This document shows positions 1 through 7,276 of a stretch of 64,000 nt of DNA, in pieces; within the stretch, counting starts at the first letter, position 1, and each line of letters begins with the position of its first letter. The notes below the pieces were generated by a model. That model searched no databases. It was not told the origin of the DNA and saw nothing but the letters and a program-made list of their open reading frames with translations. Source of the DNA: Amycolatopsis tolypomycina (lineage in GTDB: Bacteria; Actinomycetota; Actinomycetes; Mycobacteriales; Pseudonocardiaceae). The stretch lies in assembly GCF_900105945.1 (NCBI RefSeq), contig NZ_FNSO01000004.1:5766001-5830000 (forward strand). Direction: 5' to 3'. A program made the position numbers and the translations under genes.

Positions 1-555
1 GCTGACCCCGGCCGCCGTGCTCAGGTCGCCGATCGCCGCCGCTCCGCGGGTCGCCGCGATGACGCTGCTCACGTGGCGGACCAGTGCCAGGCCGGTGGTC
101 TCGCGCAATCGTCGCCTCAGTTCGTCTTCCAGGAGCGTCAGCATCCTGCGCGGGTCGTCCGCCGTGGCCAGCCGGTCGCGCAGCTCGGCGACGGCGGCCC
201 TGCCCCACACCTGTTCCAGGGTCACCGGCCGGTCGCGCAGCTCGGCCGCGGGCATCGGCAGGAACGACGCCGGCCCCCACGGCTTGAAGTGCACGCCGAC
301 GGACCGGGTCGGCCGCGGGTAGCCGAACTCGTACGCGCGGGTGGGCGTGGTGATCACGCAGCCGTCGGCGTACTCGGCCGTCTCGAGGTCGGTGCCGGCG
401 CGGATGCGGAACGGCGCCCCGAGGTTGACGACGAGCAACGCCGACGGCGCCGGCGGCAACGTCAGCCGGGCGTACGGCGGCGCGCCCTCGAGGTAGTAGA
501 GGTCGTCGATCAGCTCGTCCAGCGGCGGCCGCGGCACTCTGGACACGTACTCCAC
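1..555 (-). CDS. AraC-family transcriptional regulator, partial
   Basis: The 185 visible codons read from a GTG at 555 to the window edge, so the C-terminus is missing. The visible part resembles the N-terminal sensory region of AraC-type regulators (a V-E-Y start, then a beta-rich segment with GVHFKPWGPASFLPMP). The last visible residues (IGDLSTAAGVS) look like the first helix of the AraC helix-turn-helix. The GTG is preceded by a G-rich stretch (GGGGGC); a nearby ATG at 566 is out of frame. The gene starts 28 nt after the stop of the serine hydrolase on the same strand, so it may be the last gene of that operon. The family call rests on fold-level similarity because the DNA-binding domain is mostly outside the window. 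Confidence 0.6.
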   Translation of the reverse strand, partial: MEYVSRVPRPPLDELIDDLYYLEGAPPYARLTLPPAPSALLVVNLGAPFRIRAGTDLETAEYADGCVITTPTRAYEFGYPRPTRSVGVHFKPWGPASFLPMPAAELRDRPVTLEQVWGRAAVAELRDRLATADDPRRMLTLLEDELRRRLRETTGLALVRHVSSVIAATRGAAAIGDLSTAAGVS

Positions 556-583
556 GCCCCCAGCATCGCCGACGCCCCGGCGC

Positions 584-1813
584 TCAGTCCACCAGTGCCT
601 GGTAGACCAGCTGCCGCAGCTGGGGCCGGAGCCGGTAGGTGCTCGACGGCAGCAACTGGGTGTAGAAGCCCACCGTCAGGTCCTCGTCCGGGTCCACCCA
701 GAACGCCGTCGAGGCCGCGCCGCCCCAGGCGAACTCCCCTGCCGAGGACAGGGTCCGGGCCTTCACCGGGTCTTCCAGCACCGAGAAGCCCAGGCCGAAG
801 CCGTGGCCGTCGAAGGGCATCTCGGCGAACAGGGGGCGGCCGAACGCCTCCAGGTCCACGCGGCCCGGCAGGTGGTTGCTCGCCATCAGCGCCACGGTTC
901 GCGGGGACAGCAGCCGGACACCGTCGAGGGCGCCGCCGCGCAGCAGCATTTCCGTGAACCGCCAGTAGTCCGGTGCCGAGGACACCAGGCCGCCGCCGCC
1001 CGACAGGCAGTCCGGGCGGGCGGCACCCCAGCGGCCGAAGGCGTCGTTGCGGACCGCGCGGCCCGAGGCCGGGTCGCGGACGTACATCGCCGCCAGGCGG
1101 GCCGGGGTCGAGGCCACGAAAGCCGTGTCCGTCATGCCCAGCGGCGTGAAGACCCGTGACGCGAAGAACTCGTCCAGCGGGAGACCCGACACGACCTCGA
1201 CGAGCCGGCCCAGCACGTCCGTCGCCACGGAGTAGTTCCACTCCGTGCCGGGCTGGAACAGCAACGGCAGCGCCGCCCACTGCGCACAGCACTCCGCCAG
1301 GTCCGCGCCGCGCGGCGTGCCCCACTCGAAGCCCGCCGCGCGGTAGATCGCGTCCACCGGGTGGCCGTGGTGGAAGCCGTAGGTCAGGCCCGCCGTGTGC
1401 GTCAGCAGGTGCCACACGCGGATCGGCGACGTGGCGGGCTCGGTCGCCGGGGCCAGCGCCGACCCCTTGACGTACACCCGCGGCGACGCGAACTCCGGCA
1501 GCCACTGCGCGATCGGGTCGTCCAGCTCCAGCAGGCCTTCTTCGGCGAGCATCATCGCCGCGACCGAGGTGATCGGTTTGGTCATCGAGAAGATCCGCCA
1601 CAGCGTGTCGGTCTCGACCGGCAACGCAGCTTCGACGTCCCGGTAGCCGCCACGGCCCACGTGGACGATGCGGCCGTGCCTGCTCACCACCGCGAGCCAG
1701 CCCGGCAACCGTCCATTGTCGACATACCGGTCGAAATGCGCGTCGATCCGGGCCAGCCGCGTCGCGTCGAAGCCGGCCTCGGCCGGGTCGACGTCCACCT
1801 CGAAATCCGCCAT
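584..1813 (-). CDS. Serine hydrolase of the beta-lactamase/esterase (class C-like) family
   Basis: 409 residues. The N-terminal half has the SxxK motif as S76-M-T-K79, followed by a Y-S-V motif in GTEWNYSVATDVLG and a glycine-rich C-terminal segment (HGFGLGFSVL, WGGAAST), the pattern of the penicillin-binding-protein/EstB-type serine hydrolases. No signal peptide is visible, so a cytoplasmic esterase or peptidase-like role is more likely than beta-lactam resistance. The ATG at 1813 gives the usual family N-terminus; an upstream extension is only open frame within the preceding gene. It starts 10 nt after the siderophore-interacting protein, suggesting one transcript. The substrate cannot be read from sequence. 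Confidence 0.85.
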   Translation of the reverse strand: MADFEVDVDPAEAGFDATRLARIDAHFDRYVDNGRLPGWLAVVSRHGRIVHVGRGGYRDVEAALPVETDTLWRIFSMTKPITSVAAMMLAEEGLLELDDPIAQWLPEFASPRVYVKGSALAPATEPATSPIRVWHLLTHTAGLTYGFHHGHPVDAIYRAAGFEWGTPRGADLAECCAQWAALPLLFQPGTEWNYSVATDVLGRLVEVVSGLPLDEFFASRVFTPLGMTDTAFVASTPARLAAMYVRDPASGRAVRNDAFGRWGAARPDCLSGGGGLVSSAPDYWRFTEMLLRGGALDGVRLLSPRTVALMASNHLPGRVDLEAFGRPLFAEMPFDGHGFGLGFSVLEDPVKARTLSSAGEFAWGGAASTAFWVDPDEDLTVGFYTQLLPSSTYRLRPQLRQLVYQALVD

Positions 1814-1823
1814 GCGGCGAAGG

Positions 1824-2636
1824 TTACTTCTCCCGCGCCCGCTCGGCCGCCTTCTCTTCGCGCCAGGCTTCGTCGTTCTTGCCGTACCGCCAGTAGCCGG
1901 AGATCGACAGCAGCTCGCGCCGCACCCCGCGCTCGTCGAGCAGGTACCGCCGCAGCTCGCGGACGAATCCCGCCTCGCCGTGGACGAACGCCTGGACGAC
2001 GCCGTCGCGCCACGGCAGCTCGCGCACCGCGGCCGCCACGTCACCGCCGGACGCCCGGTGCAGCCAGGTGATCTGCGCGTCCGCCTTCGTGACCAGCGGC
2101 TGCTCCTCGGCCGCGTTCTCGACGAGGATCACCGCCTGCGCCGGGACACCCGCGGGCAGCGCTTCGAGCGACGCCGCGATGGCCGGCAACGCGCTTTCGT
2201 CCCCGGCCAGCAGGTGCCAGTCCGCCGCGCCGCCGGGCGCGTACGCCCCGCCCGGCCCCAGCACCAGCAGCTCGTCGCCCGGCTGGGCCGACGCCGCCCA
2301 CGGACCGGCGATGCCCTCGTCGCCGTGGTGGACGAAGTCGAGGACGAGCTCGCCGGCCTGCGCGTCGAACGCACGGACCGTGTACGAACGCTGCCGCGGC
2401 CAGTGCTCGCGCGCCATCGTCGCCCGGCACTCCTGGACGTCGAACGGCTCCGGGTACTCCACGCCGGGCACCTTGAACAGCACCTTCACGTAGGCGTCGG
2501 TGAACTCGTTCGGCGTGAACTGCGCGATTCCCTCGCCGCCCGCGACGATCCGGATCATGTGCGGGGTCAGCCGTTCGGTTCGCAGCACCCGCAGCCGCAC
2601 CGCGGGACGCCCGGACCGCCGGGGTGCTTCAGCCAT
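1824..2636 (-). CDS. Siderophore-interacting protein (FAD-dependent ferric-siderophore reductase family)
   Basis: 270 residues with the two parts of the SIP/ViuB family: an N-terminal FAD-binding barrel with the flavin motif RSYTVRAF and GDEGIAGPWAASAQPGD, then a C-terminal NAD(P)H-binding-like domain. Family members reduce ferric siderophores in the cytoplasm to release Fe2+. The ATG at 2636 has a GGAG six bases upstream; a TTG four codons earlier is also open but overlaps that ribosome-binding site. An IdeR/DmdR-type iron box lies 14-33 bp upstream, which independently supports an iron role. It appears to be the first gene of an operon with the serine hydrolase. Confidence 0.92.
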   Translation of the reverse strand: MAEAPRRSGRPAVRLRVLRTERLTPHMIRIVAGGEGIAQFTPNEFTDAYVKVLFKVPGVEYPEPFDVQECRATMAREHWPRQRSYTVRAFDAQAGELVLDFVHHGDEGIAGPWAASAQPGDELLVLGPGGAYAPGGAADWHLLAGDESALPAIAASLEALPAGVPAQAVILVENAAEEQPLVTKADAQITWLHRASGGDVAAAVRELPWRDGVVQAFVHGEAGFVRELRRYLLDERGVRRELLSISGYWRYGKNDEAWREEKAAERAREK

Positions 2637-2650
2637 CGGCCACTCCAACC

Positions 2651-2669
2651 ATCACTAAGGCTTACCTAA
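2651..2669. promoter_or_regulatory. Candidate IdeR/DmdR iron box
   Basis: The 19-bp stretch matches the actinobacterial iron-box consensus (TTAGGTTAGSCTAACCTAA) at about 13 of 19 positions, with the right half (GGCTTACCTAA) differing at one base. It lies just upstream of the siderophore-interacting protein start, where an IdeR-type repressor would block transcription when iron is plentiful. The left half is weak, so affinity may be moderate. Confidence 0.6.
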
Positions 2670-2675
2670 GTCACC

Positions 2676-3035
2676 CTACGCGCCAAAATCGGCACGCGGC
2701 CACTCAGGTGTACCCAGTTCCGCGAGCAACCTCCCGAACCCGGCACTCACCTCCTTCCGGAACCCGACGAAGAACCGGTTCGCCACCGGCACGCCCCACC
2801 TTCCCCACGACGCCGCGTTGACCACCCGGTGCTCGACGCGCGCCCCGCCCGGATCCGCCGTGACGCGGTACTCGCCGCGGTACCACCAGCCGCCCTGCAC
2901 CGCGACGAACCCCCGCGCCCGCTCGACCTCCATCCGCATCGGGTGGCCGCCGCCACCCAGCTTCGACACCAGCCGTTCGAACACCTCCGCCGGCGGCCGC
3001 GCGACGACCCCGGCGGCCTCCGCAAGCGTTTTCAC
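2676..3035 (-). CDS. SRPBCC-like (polyketide cyclase/dehydrase fold) small protein
   Basis: About 119 residues from a GTG at 3035 that overlaps the stop of the upstream gene in a GTGA, a clear sign of translational coupling. The sequence (VKTLAEAAGVVARPPAEVFERL..., GGWWYRGEYRVTADPGGARVEHRVVNAA) has the start and alternating beta strands of the START/SRPBCC ligand-binding fold. No catalytic residues can be assigned. Together with the SnoaL-like gene it forms a two-gene unit divergent from a TetR regulator, so it probably acts on, or binds, the same small ligand that the regulator senses. An ATG start 48 nt upstream inside the previous gene is possible but less likely. Confidence 0.65.
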   Translation of the reverse strand: MKTLAEAAGVVARPPAEVFERLVSKLGGGGHPMRMEVERARGFVAVQGGWWYRGEYRVTADPGGARVEHRVVNAASWGRWGVPVANRFFVGFRKEVSAGFGRLLAELGTPEWPRADFGA

Positions 3036-3445
3036 CCGCGCGGATCCGAAACCCGCGTGTTCTGGAACGCCGTGATCAGCCACTCGCCCTCCTCCCGGAC
3101 GAGCACGAACGAAACGGTCGACTCCCGACCCTCGTCACCGACCTCCGCCCCGGTCAGCGACGAGCCACCGCCGACGACGGCCACGGCGACATCCGGCCGG
3201 ACGAATCGCACCTTCGCCGCCCGGCCGGGCGAAGCGGTCAGCTTCACCCCGCGCAACGACCCCTCGAACAAGGCCCGGTGCGAACTCTCGATCGCCTCCC
3301 GCCCCGGGAAGTTCAGCCCGAAGAACGTCACGTAGTCCGCGTCTTCGGTGAACAACCGCCCGTACGCGGCGGCGTCCCCGGCGTTCCACGCGTCGGTGAG
3401 CCGGCCCAGCACTCCACGCACCTCAGCCTCGGCAGTAGCCGTCAT
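3032..3445 (-). CDS. SnoaL-like / SgcJ-EcaC family protein
   Basis: 137 residues with the NTF2-like cone fold: an N-terminal helix (EVRGVLGRLTDAWNAGDAAAYGRLFTEDADYVTFFG) and a beta-rich half ending EGEWLITAFQNTRV, typical of the SgcJ/EcaC/DUF4440 families. These often bind or isomerise small hydrophobic compounds, but many have no known activity. The ATG at 3445 has a GAGGGGG ribosome-binding site. First gene of the operon with the SRPBCC-like protein. The promoter region contains two copies of a palindrome that is probably the operator for the divergent TetR gene. Confidence 0.8.
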   Translation of the reverse strand: MTATAEAEVRGVLGRLTDAWNAGDAAAYGRLFTEDADYVTFFGLNFPGREAIESSHRALFEGSLRGVKLTASPGRAAKVRFVRPDVAVAVVGGGSSLTGAEVGDEGRESTVSFVLVREEGEWLITAFQNTRVSDPRG

Positions 3446-3460
3446 CAGATCCCCCTCGAT

Positions 3461-3473
3461 CGAACGTCGTTCG
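3461..3473. promoter_or_regulatory. Palindromic operator, copy 1 (CGAACGTCGTTCG)
   Basis: A perfect 13-bp inverted repeat (CGAACG-T-CGTTCG) in the 83-bp gap between the divergent SnoaL-like and tetR genes. The same arms recur 36 bp away with a different centre base, so it is a likely binding site for the adjacent TetR protein. Confidence 0.65.
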
Positions 3474-3496
3474 TCTTACAAACACCGTTCTACTCT

Positions 3497-3509
3497 CGAA
3501 CGGCGTTCG
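3497..3509. promoter_or_regulatory. Palindromic operator, copy 2 (CGAACGGCGTTCG)
   Basis: Second perfect copy of CGAACG-N-CGTTCG, 36 bp (between three and four helical turns) from copy 1 and 19 bp upstream of the tetR start. The paired sites suggest autoregulation together with control of the divergent operon. Confidence 0.65.
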
Positions 3510-3528
3510 CGTCAAGTACAGTGTTCGG

Positions 3529-4230
3529 GTGACTGCTCCTCCGCCGCCGTGGCGCAGGCCGCCCCGCCGCCGCGCCGCCAAACCCGTTCTCTCCCAGGCC
3601 TCGATCGTGCGCGCGGCCTTGATCGTCTTGGACGACGAAGGGATCGACGCGGTCACCATGCGGCGGGTCGCCCAGGAACTGGAGACCGGGCCCGCGTCGC
3701 TCTACGCGCACGTCGCGAACAAGGACGAACTGGCGGAGCTGATGCTCGACGCCGTGCTCGCCGACATCCTGGTCCCGCAACCGGACCCGGCGCGCTGGGA
3801 CGAGCAGGTCAAGGAACTCGTCCGCGACCAGATCCACGCGATGGCCGCACACCGCGGCATCGCGCGCATCGCGTGGGACATCGCCGTGCCGGTCACGCCC
3901 AACTCGCTGAAGCAGGGCGAAGGCATGCTCGCCCTGCTCCGCGCGGGCGGGTTGACCCTCAAGCAGGCGACCTTCGCGGGCGACGCGCTTTCCCTCTACG
4001 CCAAGGCATACGCCTACGAGGCGAGCGGCTGGACGTGGGGCGAGATCGATCAGAACGACGCCGGCGAACGCGGCAGGCAGATGGTGGCGTACATGCGGTC
4101 GCTGCCCGCCGCGTCGTTCCCCAACATGCTGCAGGTCGGCGAGTTCTTCTCCGCCGAAACGGCGAAGGAACGCCTCGAGTTCGCGCTCGAGGCGTTCCTG
4201 GCCGGGCTGAAAGTGCTGGCGAAGACCTAG
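3529..4230 (+). CDS. TetR/AcrR-family transcriptional regulator
   Basis: 233 residues. After a proline/arginine-rich N-terminus the helix-turn-helix spans about residues 22-70 (LSQASIVRAALIVLDDEGIDAVTMRRVAQELETGPASLYAHV...), with the YAHVANKDEL recognition-helix region typical of the TetR class that has a TetR_C-type ligand domain. GTG start at 3529. It is divergent from the SnoaL/SRPBCC operon and two palindromes fill the gap, so it very likely represses both. Its TAG stop overlaps the TAG stop of the convergent oxidoreductase through a shared CTAG. The ligand is unknown. Confidence 0.9.
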   Translation: MTAPPPPWRRPPRRRAAKPVLSQASIVRAALIVLDDEGIDAVTMRRVAQELETGPASLYAHVANKDELAELMLDAVLADILVPQPDPARWDEQVKELVRDQIHAMAAHRGIARIAWDIAVPVTPNSLKQGEGMLALLRAGGLTLKQATFAGDALSLYAKAYAYEASGWTWGEIDQNDAGERGRQMVAYMRSLPAASFPNMLQVGEFFSAETAKERLEFALEAFLAGLKVLAKT

Positions 4231-5147
4231 GGCCGCAGCACGATCTTGCCGCGCGTGTGCCGCCGCTCCAGCTCGCGGTAGGCGTCCCGGACCTCGGCCA
4301 GCGGGTACACGCGGGCGATCGGCAGCGTCAGCAGGCCCTTGTCCAGCAACAGGCCCAGCTCGCGCAGCACGTCGGCCGACGCCGCGGCCGCGTTGCCGTC
4401 GGTCTTCACGTTGTACTTCTCGGCCGCCGCGAAGTCGATGATCGTGTTGATCCGCCCGGGGTGGATCCCCAGGTGCAGCGCCAGTTCCACGTACCCCGAG
4501 CCGAAGGTGTCGACGAACGCGTGCACGCCGGACGGCGCGGCTTCGCGGATCCGGTCGAGCACGCCCTCGCCGTAGGCGACCGGGATGACGCCGAGCTCGC
4601 GCAGCCACTCGTGGTTCGCCTCGCCGGCCAGGCCGATCACGGTGGCGCCGGCGAGGCGGGCCAGCTGCACCGCGAGCGCGCCCACGCCGCCCGCCGCGCC
4701 CGAGACGACGACGGTCTCGCCTTCCCGCGGGCACACCGCGCCCACCGCGGCGTACGCGGTGGTGCCGGCGACGAACAGGGAGCCGGCCACCTCCCACGGG
4801 ACCCCGTCGGGCCGCGGCGTGAGGTTCGCCGCCTCCGCGACGACGAACTCCGCGTGACTCGACCGCGTGTCGACGAACCCGATGACCTCGTCGCCGACAG
4901 CGACGTCCGAGACGCCTTCGCCGAGCGAAGCGACAACCCCCGCGAAGTCACTGCCCTGCCCCGAGGGGAACGTCGCCGGGAACCGCGAATGCAGCAGCCC
5001 CTTCCGGATGCTCGCCTCGCCCGGGTTGATCCCGGCGGCCCGCACCTCGACGAGCACCTGACCCGGTCCCGGGACCGGCCGCGGGACGTCCTCGACCCGG
5101 AGAACCTCCACGTCGCCGTACTCGTCGAACCTGATCGCGCGCGCCAT
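4227..5147 (-). CDS. NADP-dependent alcohol dehydrogenase/quinone oxidoreductase-like (MDR family)
   Basis: 306 residues of the zinc-independent medium-chain dehydrogenase family: a GroES-like N-terminal half (PRPVPGPGQVLVEVRAAGINPGEASIRKG) and a Rossmann half with GAAGGVGALAVQLARLAG. The zinc ligands of classical alcohol dehydrogenases are absent, as in quinone oxidoreductases. The ATG at 5147 has a strong GGAGGAGG site; a longer open frame upstream would read through the operator. A 25-bp inverted repeat just upstream suggests control by an unidentified repressor. Its stop overlaps the tetR stop by 4 bp. Confidence 0.88.
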   Translation of the reverse strand: MARAIRFDEYGDVEVLRVEDVPRPVPGPGQVLVEVRAAGINPGEASIRKGLLHSRFPATFPSGQGSDFAGVVASLGEGVSDVAVGDEVIGFVDTRSSHAEFVVAEAANLTPRPDGVPWEVAGSLFVAGTTAYAAVGAVCPREGETVVVSGAAGGVGALAVQLARLAGATVIGLAGEANHEWLRELGVIPVAYGEGVLDRIREAAPSGVHAFVDTFGSGYVELALHLGIHPGRINTIIDFAAAEKYNVKTDGNAAAASADVLRELGLLLDKGLLTLPIARVYPLAEVRDAYRELERRHTRGKIVLRP

Positions 5148-5162
5148 GAGGCCTCCTCCAAA

Positions 5163-5187
5163 GTCGTTGCTGAATACAAGCAACGAC
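5163..5187. promoter_or_regulatory. 25-bp inverted repeat upstream of the MDR oxidoreductase
   Basis: Perfect 9-bp arms (GTCGTTGCT / AGCAACGAC) around a 7-bp AT-rich centre (GAATACA), 16-40 bp upstream of the oxidoreductase start. No poly-T follows, so an operator is more likely than a terminator, although hemW ends beyond it on the same strand. The cognate regulator is not identified; the nearby TetR palindromes have different arms. Confidence 0.5.
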
Positions 5188-5207
5188 CGGGGGCCCGGTT
5201 TTAATCC

Positions 5208-6440
5208 CTACCCGGCGAGGCGGCGGACCACCCCGTCGGCCAGCAGCCGGCCGCGGTCGGTGAGCACCGCACGGCCCCGGGAGTCCAATGCGGACGGATC
5301 GAGCAGCCCTTCGGCCGCGGCCGCCCGTGCTTCGGCCAGGCCGGTCTCGTCGAGCGCGTCCAGCGGCAGCCCTTCGGCGACACGCAGTTCGAGCATGATC
5401 CGCTCGAGGTGCTGGTCGTCGTCGGTGAGCACCTCGCGCCCGCCCGCGGGCGAGTCACCGGAGGCCAGCAAGGCGGCGTAGCGCGCCGGGTGCTTGACGT
5501 TCCACCAGCGCACCCCGCCGACGTGGCTGTGCGCGCCCGGTCCGGCGCCCCACCAGTCGTCACCCCGCCAGTAGCCGAGGTTGTGCCGGCACCGGGCCGC
5601 GTCGGACGCCGCCCAGTTCGACACCTCGTACCAGCGCAGTCCCGCCGAGGACAGCATCGCGTCGATCATCTCGTAGTCCGCGGCCAGCACGTCGTCGTCG
5701 GGCGCGGGCAGCTCGCCGCGGCGCACGCGGCGGGCCAGCGCCGTGCCCTCCTCGACGATCAGCGCGTACGCCGAGACGTGGTCGACGCCGGCGGCCAGCA
5801 CGGCGTCGAGCGTCGCGCGCAGGTCGTCGGCCCGCTCGCCCGGCGTGCCGTAGATCACGTCGAGGTTCACGTGCTCGAACCCCGCCGTCCGCGCCTCGGC
5901 GGCGGCCTTCCCCGGCCGGCCCGGCGTGTGCACCCGGTCGAGGATCTTCAGCACGTGCGGCGCGGCCGACTGCATACCCAGCGACACCCGCGTGTAGCCC
6001 GCTTCGCGGATCCCGGCGAAGAACTCCGGCGACGTCGACTCCGGGTTCGACTCCGTCGTCACCTCGGCCCCGGGCGCCAGCCCGAAGACGTCGCGGACGG
6101 CGTCGAGCACCGACCGCAGCCCGTCCGCCCCCAGCAGCGACGGCGTGCCGCCCCCGACGAACACGGTGTCGGCGGCGGGCGGCACGACGAGCACGCGCGC
6201 GGCGAGCTCCAGCTCGCGCCGCAGCCCTTCGAGCCAGGACTGCGGCGACGAACCGCTGTCGAGCTCCCCCGCGGTGTAGGTGTTGAAGTCGCAGTACCCG
6301 CAGCGCGTGGCGCAGAACGGGACGTGCACGTACACCCCGAACGCTCTGCTGCCCAGCCCCTTCAGCGCGGATTCCGGCAACGCCGGATCGATCGGTGTGG
6401 CGGGGTCGGGACGCAGCTGGGACACGCGAGAATTGTCCAC
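5208..6440 (-). CDS. hemW: HemW-like radical SAM protein (heme chaperone; formerly oxygen-independent coproporphyrinogen oxidase)
   Basis: 410 residues. The radical SAM CxxxCxxC motif is C43-ATR-C47-GY-C50, preceded by the family signature YVHVPFC. The rest shows the HemW core (VFVGGGTPSLLG, TTESNPEST, GMQSAAPHVLKILDRVH) and a C-terminal HemN_C-like domain. The extra cysteine motif of true HemN is absent, so heme delivery rather than coproporphyrinogen oxidation is the better reading. A GTG start gives the usual length. In many actinobacteria hemW lies near lepA; here it is about 19 kb away. Confidence 0.93.
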   Translation of the reverse strand: MDNSRVSQLRPDPATPIDPALPESALKGLGSRAFGVYVHVPFCATRCGYCDFNTYTAGELDSGSSPQSWLEGLRRELELAARVLVVPPAADTVFVGGGTPSLLGADGLRSVLDAVRDVFGLAPGAEVTTESNPESTSPEFFAGIREAGYTRVSLGMQSAAPHVLKILDRVHTPGRPGKAAAEARTAGFEHVNLDVIYGTPGERADDLRATLDAVLAAGVDHVSAYALIVEEGTALARRVRRGELPAPDDDVLAADYEMIDAMLSSAGLRWYEVSNWAASDAARCRHNLGYWRGDDWWGAGPGAHSHVGGVRWWNVKHPARYAALLASGDSPAGGREVLTDDDQHLERIMLELRVAEGLPLDALDETGLAEARAAAAEGLLDPSALDSRGRAVLTDRGRLLADGVVRRLAG

Positions 6441-6486
6441 CCCGTCACGCCCGGTCGCCTCAAGGGGCCGATCGGGTCAACACCTG

Positions 6487-6918
6487 TTACGACACGGGCA
6501 CGTCGGCCGCCGGGAGGTTGGCCGCCGCCCAGTCCGGGTCGACCGGGATCAGCTCGATGACGTCGAGCAGCACGCCGTTCGGGTCGGCGACGTAGAAGTG
6601 CCGCTGCCCGTAGACCTCGTCGACCACCGGGGTGACCAGTTCGACCCCCGCTTCTTCCAGCCGCTTCGCCTCGGCCCGGGCGTCCTCGACGATCAGCCCG
6701 AACATCAGCCCGGCTGCCTCCTGCGCACGGTAGGCGGGCGGCACTGTCTCGTGCCCGCGCTGCACGAAGCTGATCTCGTAGCCCGGCGCGCCGGCGTTGA
6801 CGCTGGCGAACCAGTCGAGCTCGACGGTGACCGGCAGGCCGACGACGTCCGCGTAGAAGCGAGTGGTCGCGGCGACGTCGTCGACCAGATAACCCGCCCC
6901 GAAACCCTTGACCTGCAT
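6487..6918 (-). CDS. VOC-family (glyoxalase/bleomycin-resistance-like) protein
   Basis: 143 residues with one pair of beta-alpha-beta-beta-beta VOC modules: FGAGYLVDDVAATTRFYADVVGLPV at the N-terminus and HFYVADPNGVLLDVIELIP at the C-terminus, the latter carrying the usual metal-ligand region. ATG at 6918 with a GAGAGGAA site. Two perfect palindromes lie just upstream. It ends 46 nt before hemW on the same strand. The substrate is unknown; VOC proteins range from glyoxalases to thiol transferases. Confidence 0.85.
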   Translation of the reverse strand: MQVKGFGAGYLVDDVAATTRFYADVVGLPVTVELDWFASVNAGAPGYEISFVQRGHETVPPAYRAQEAAGLMFGLIVEDARAEAKRLEEAGVELVTPVVDEVYGQRHFYVADPNGVLLDVIELIPVDPDWAAANLPAADVPVS

Positions 6919-6944
6919 CCCCGGTTCCTCTCACTCAAAGCACT

Positions 6945-6968
6945 GTACTTGAAGTACTCTACATGTAG
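6945..6968. promoter_or_regulatory. Two adjacent palindromes upstream of the VOC gene
   Basis: GTACTT-G-AAGTAC (6945-6957) is followed after one base by CTACATGTAG (6959-6968), both perfect. They sit 27-50 bp upstream of the VOC start, a typical position for a dimeric repressor such as ArsR or MarR. No regulator gene is adjacent, so the factor is unknown. Confidence 0.5.
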
Positions 6969-7081
6969 TGGTTTGAAGAGGCAACCGGGGTGGGTTGACA
7001 CGGTTTGCGCAGGTAAGTGACCCATCTCCCACCATGCGGGCAGGCCTGGACCACATTGTGGACGCGTGGCACGCTGACGTC

Positions 7082-7168
7082 GTGACTCATGCCGGTGTTC
7101 TCCTCGTGGCCCGCCGCCACGTCGACCTCCTGCGGGTCGCCAGCGCCCTCTGCGTACCCGTTCGCTGA
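7082..7168 (+). CDS. Putative cysteine-responsive leader peptide of the sulfate-assimilation operon
   Basis: A 28-codon ORF from GTG at 7082 encodes a peptide containing ARRHVDLLRVASALC, which matches the conserved leader peptides described upstream of actinobacterial sulfur genes. The single cysteine codon near the end would slow ribosomes when cysteine is scarce. No convincing ribosome-binding site precedes the GTG, and a weak -10-like CACGCT sits 7-12 bp upstream, so the mRNA may be leaderless. A strong hairpin (7213-7243) lies between this ORF and the sulfite reductase start, as attenuation needs. The family match is from memory; codon periodicity alone cannot prove a 28-codon gene. Confidence 0.8.
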   Translation: MTHAGVLLVARRHVDLLRVASALCVPVR

Positions 7169-7212
7169 CTCCCGTCGCCACCACCTGCCACGAATTTCGG
7201 ACAGCCGGCGCC

Positions 7213-7243
7213 GGAGGACACCCCCGCGAGCCGGTGGTCCTCC
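7213..7243 (+). promoter_or_regulatory. Stem-loop between cysteine leader peptide and sulfite reductase
   Basis: GGAGGAC-ACC pairs with GGTGGTCCTCC (one bulged C) around a C/G-rich loop, 45 bases after the leader stop and 34 bases before the sulfite reductase start. It could be the attenuator structure, but no U-tract follows, so Rho-dependent or translational control is also possible. Confidence 0.4.
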
Positions 7244-7276
7244 GCCGCCACGAAAAGCCTCTCGGAGGACGCCGCC

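Noticed and set aside
584..1813. Beta-lactamase conferring antibiotic resistance
   Set aside because: No signal peptide, and the motif set fits esterase-type members; resistance cannot be claimed.
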